Part shown: in pieces, positions 6,418 through 7,392 of the stretch
Layout of the letters: each line of letters opens with the position of its first letter
Numbering within the stretch: position 1 is the stretch's first letter
Assembly: GCA_016193385.1 (NCBI GenBank)
Contig: JACPSF010000445.1
Coordinates: 1 to 7,392, forward strand
Length of the DNA: 7,392 nucleotides
Direction of reading: 5' to 3'
Origin: Deltaproteobacteria bacterium
Lineage (GTDB): Bacteria; Desulfobacterota_B; Binatia; UBA9968
The notes under the pieces: generated by a model
The model's input: only the letters and a program-made list of their open reading frames with translations
What the model was told of the DNA's origin: nothing
Databases searched by the model: none
Made by a program: the position numbers and the translations under genes

Positions 6418-7392
6418 CAGCCCTCGGCCGGTGTGACCATGGCTGCGGATCGCAGGGTGACCGTTGCTTCCCAGGCGATCTGGCGGCGGATCGGATCTAT
6501 GACGACCTTGTAGACCTCTCGGGCCGCCTCTAGAGAGACCAGCTTGTGGATGAAGACGTCCTCCCACACCTTCTGAGGGTCTCGCTCTTCGGGCCTGCCC
6601 ACGCCTGCTCCGCCGCCTGTCTTGCGAATCACATGGTCCCCCGGCAAGATCTGGTGGAGCTTGTGACAGCGGGCAGCGTGGAGATGTTCACCCCGGAGGA
6701 TGTAGCACACGTTGGCAGGGGTGGACTGACCTCCCATGGCTCCGGGGCCAAAGGTCGTCTCGCCGTGTCCGGCACCCGTGTGCATGCCGCACTCCTCGCC
6801 CTCGTTGACTGCCTCCCATTCCATCCCTGGTCCTCCCCGCCACCGGCCTGCTCCGCAGGAATCCATCCGGTACTCCCGGCGGATGGTCCGCCAGGGGTAC
6901 TTGATCTCGATGTCCTCCGTGTTGGGGCGGACGATCTCGCCGAGGGTTCCCATGGAGCCGGTGCCGTGATAGCCGTCGAAGCCATAGACCGCTCCAGCGC
7001 CCCCCTCGGCCTCGTATCCGGGGTATACGTAAAGTTGGCCGGTTCTGGGATGGTTGCCGTACACGTAGTGCCCGAAGCGTCGTCCCCAGGCCGCGACGGC
7101 CCGGTGGGGGAGAGCATTGGACAGGGCGTTGGTCACCGCCTCTATGATGTTCCCCCCCACGTTCACCGGTGAAGTGCCACCCGGGGCAGGATATTGGGCG
7201 TTGACAACGGAACCTTCTCGGGCCCGGATGGTGATGGGGCACATACTTCCCTCGTTGTGATAGTCGGCCAGGGCGGGGTCGAAGAAAAGGATCGCGGCGG
7301 CGAAGGCACAACTGTAAGTCGTCATGTACTGGGCGTTGACAGCCCCCTTTTTGGCCGGGTCGCTGGGTGAGAAGTCGATGACCATTTCGTCG
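6417..7392 (-). CDS. hydantoinase/oxoprolinase family protein, HyuB-type subunit (partial, N-terminus outside window)
   Basis: C-terminal 324 residues of the catalytic partner of HyuA-type proteins. The frame is open to the right edge, reading DEMVIDFSPSD at the boundary; the methionine at 7385 is internal, because VIDFS-x-SDPA is a mid-protein family motif. Further landmarks are KKGAVNA, the SMCPITIRAREGSVVNAQYPAPGGTSPVN stretch, DSCGAGRWRGGPG (usually DSGG...), and the C-terminal signature TGGGAGVGRPEERDP followed by SLEAAREVYKVVID. Family members are usually about 520-590 residues, so somewhat more than half is visible. It runs opposite to the HyuA-like gene, with 40 bases between their stop codons, so the two are not one operon. 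Its G+C content is visibly higher than that of the other genes (70% and 75% in two sampled 60-base rows). It could be an N-methylhydantoinase B, an oxoprolinase half or a carboxylase subunit; the substrate is unknown. Confidence 0.94.
   Translation of the reverse strand, partial: DEMVIDFSPSDPAKKGAVNAQYMTTYSCAFAAAILFFDPALADYHNEGSMCPITIRAREGSVVNAQYPAPGGTSPVNVGGNIIEAVTNALSNALPHRAVAAWGRRFGHYVYGNHPRTGQLYVYPGYEAEGGAGAVYGFDGYHGTGSMGTLGEIVRPNTEDIEIKYPWRTIRREYRMDSCGAGRWRGGPGMEWEAVNEGEECGMHTGAGHGETTFGPGAMGGQSTPANVCYILRGEHLHAARCHKLHQILPGDHVIRKTGGGAGVGRPEERDPQKVWEDVFIHKLVSLEAAREVYKVVIDPIRRQIAWEATVTLRSAAMVTPAEG

Noticed and set aside
6546..7172. Open frame of 208 codons on the plus strand
   Set aside because: It is antisense to the HyuB-like gene in high-G+C sequence, where long spurious frames are expected. 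The minus-strand product carries clear family motifs; this one has none.
7383..7385. ATG at 7385 (minus strand) as the start of the HyuB-like gene
   Set aside because: The frame continues upstream to the window edge (DE before M), and the following VIDFS-x-SDPA motif is internal in this family, so the gene is cut by the window.

Overview
The window reads as ordinary bacterial metabolic DNA with four protein-coding genes and one convergent pair. The two modules are (i) the small and large subunits of a molybdenum hydroxylase of the xanthine dehydrogenase / CO dehydrogenase family and (ii) a periplasmic Bug/TctC-type solute receptor followed 17 bases later by a HyuA-type ATP-dependent hydantoinase/oxoprolinase subunit. 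A partial HyuB-type subunit enters from the right edge on the opposite strand. This repertoire (Mo hydroxylases, stand-alone Bug receptors, several hyu genes) is typical of metabolically versatile Gram-negative soil, sediment or groundwater bacteria such as Proteobacteria, Desulfobacterota-like or Rokubacteria/Tectomicrobia-like lineages. The signal peptide on the receptor supports a Gram-negative. I cannot assign a genus.

Layout. 1-148: AT-rich leader, with a weak promoter candidate and an in-frame extension of the first gene that lacks any usual start codon. 149-571 (+): two-cluster [2Fe-2S] subunit. 572-677: spacer with a 14-base imperfect tandem repeat and a good ribosome binding site. 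678-3044 (+): molybdopterin-binding large subunit. 3045-3293: 249-base non-coding spacer with a 10-base palindrome, small inverted repeats and a weak promoter candidate. 3294-4292 (+): Bug receptor. 4310-6376 (+): HyuA-like subunit. 6377-6416: convergent gap with a short inverted repeat. 6417-7392 (-): C-terminal 324 residues of a HyuB-like subunit, continuing past the window.

How the genes may work together (inference): the receptor would bind a small organic acid or amide-like solute outside the inner membrane, the HyuA protein with a HyuB partner would open or carboxylate it at the cost of ATP, and the Mo hydroxylase would oxidise an aldehyde, aromatic or N-heterocyclic compound with electrons passing through the two [2Fe-2S] clusters. 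No sequence here fixes the substrate, and the two modules may be unrelated neighbours. Base composition rises from about 50% G+C in a sampled row of the Mo hydroxylase to 57-65% in HyuA and 70-75% in HyuB, suggesting a mosaic region.

I found no RNA gene, CRISPR array, insertion sequence or clearly undescribed system. The most notable points are the missing start codon of the iron-sulfur gene and the tail-to-tail placement of hyuA- and hyuB-type genes.
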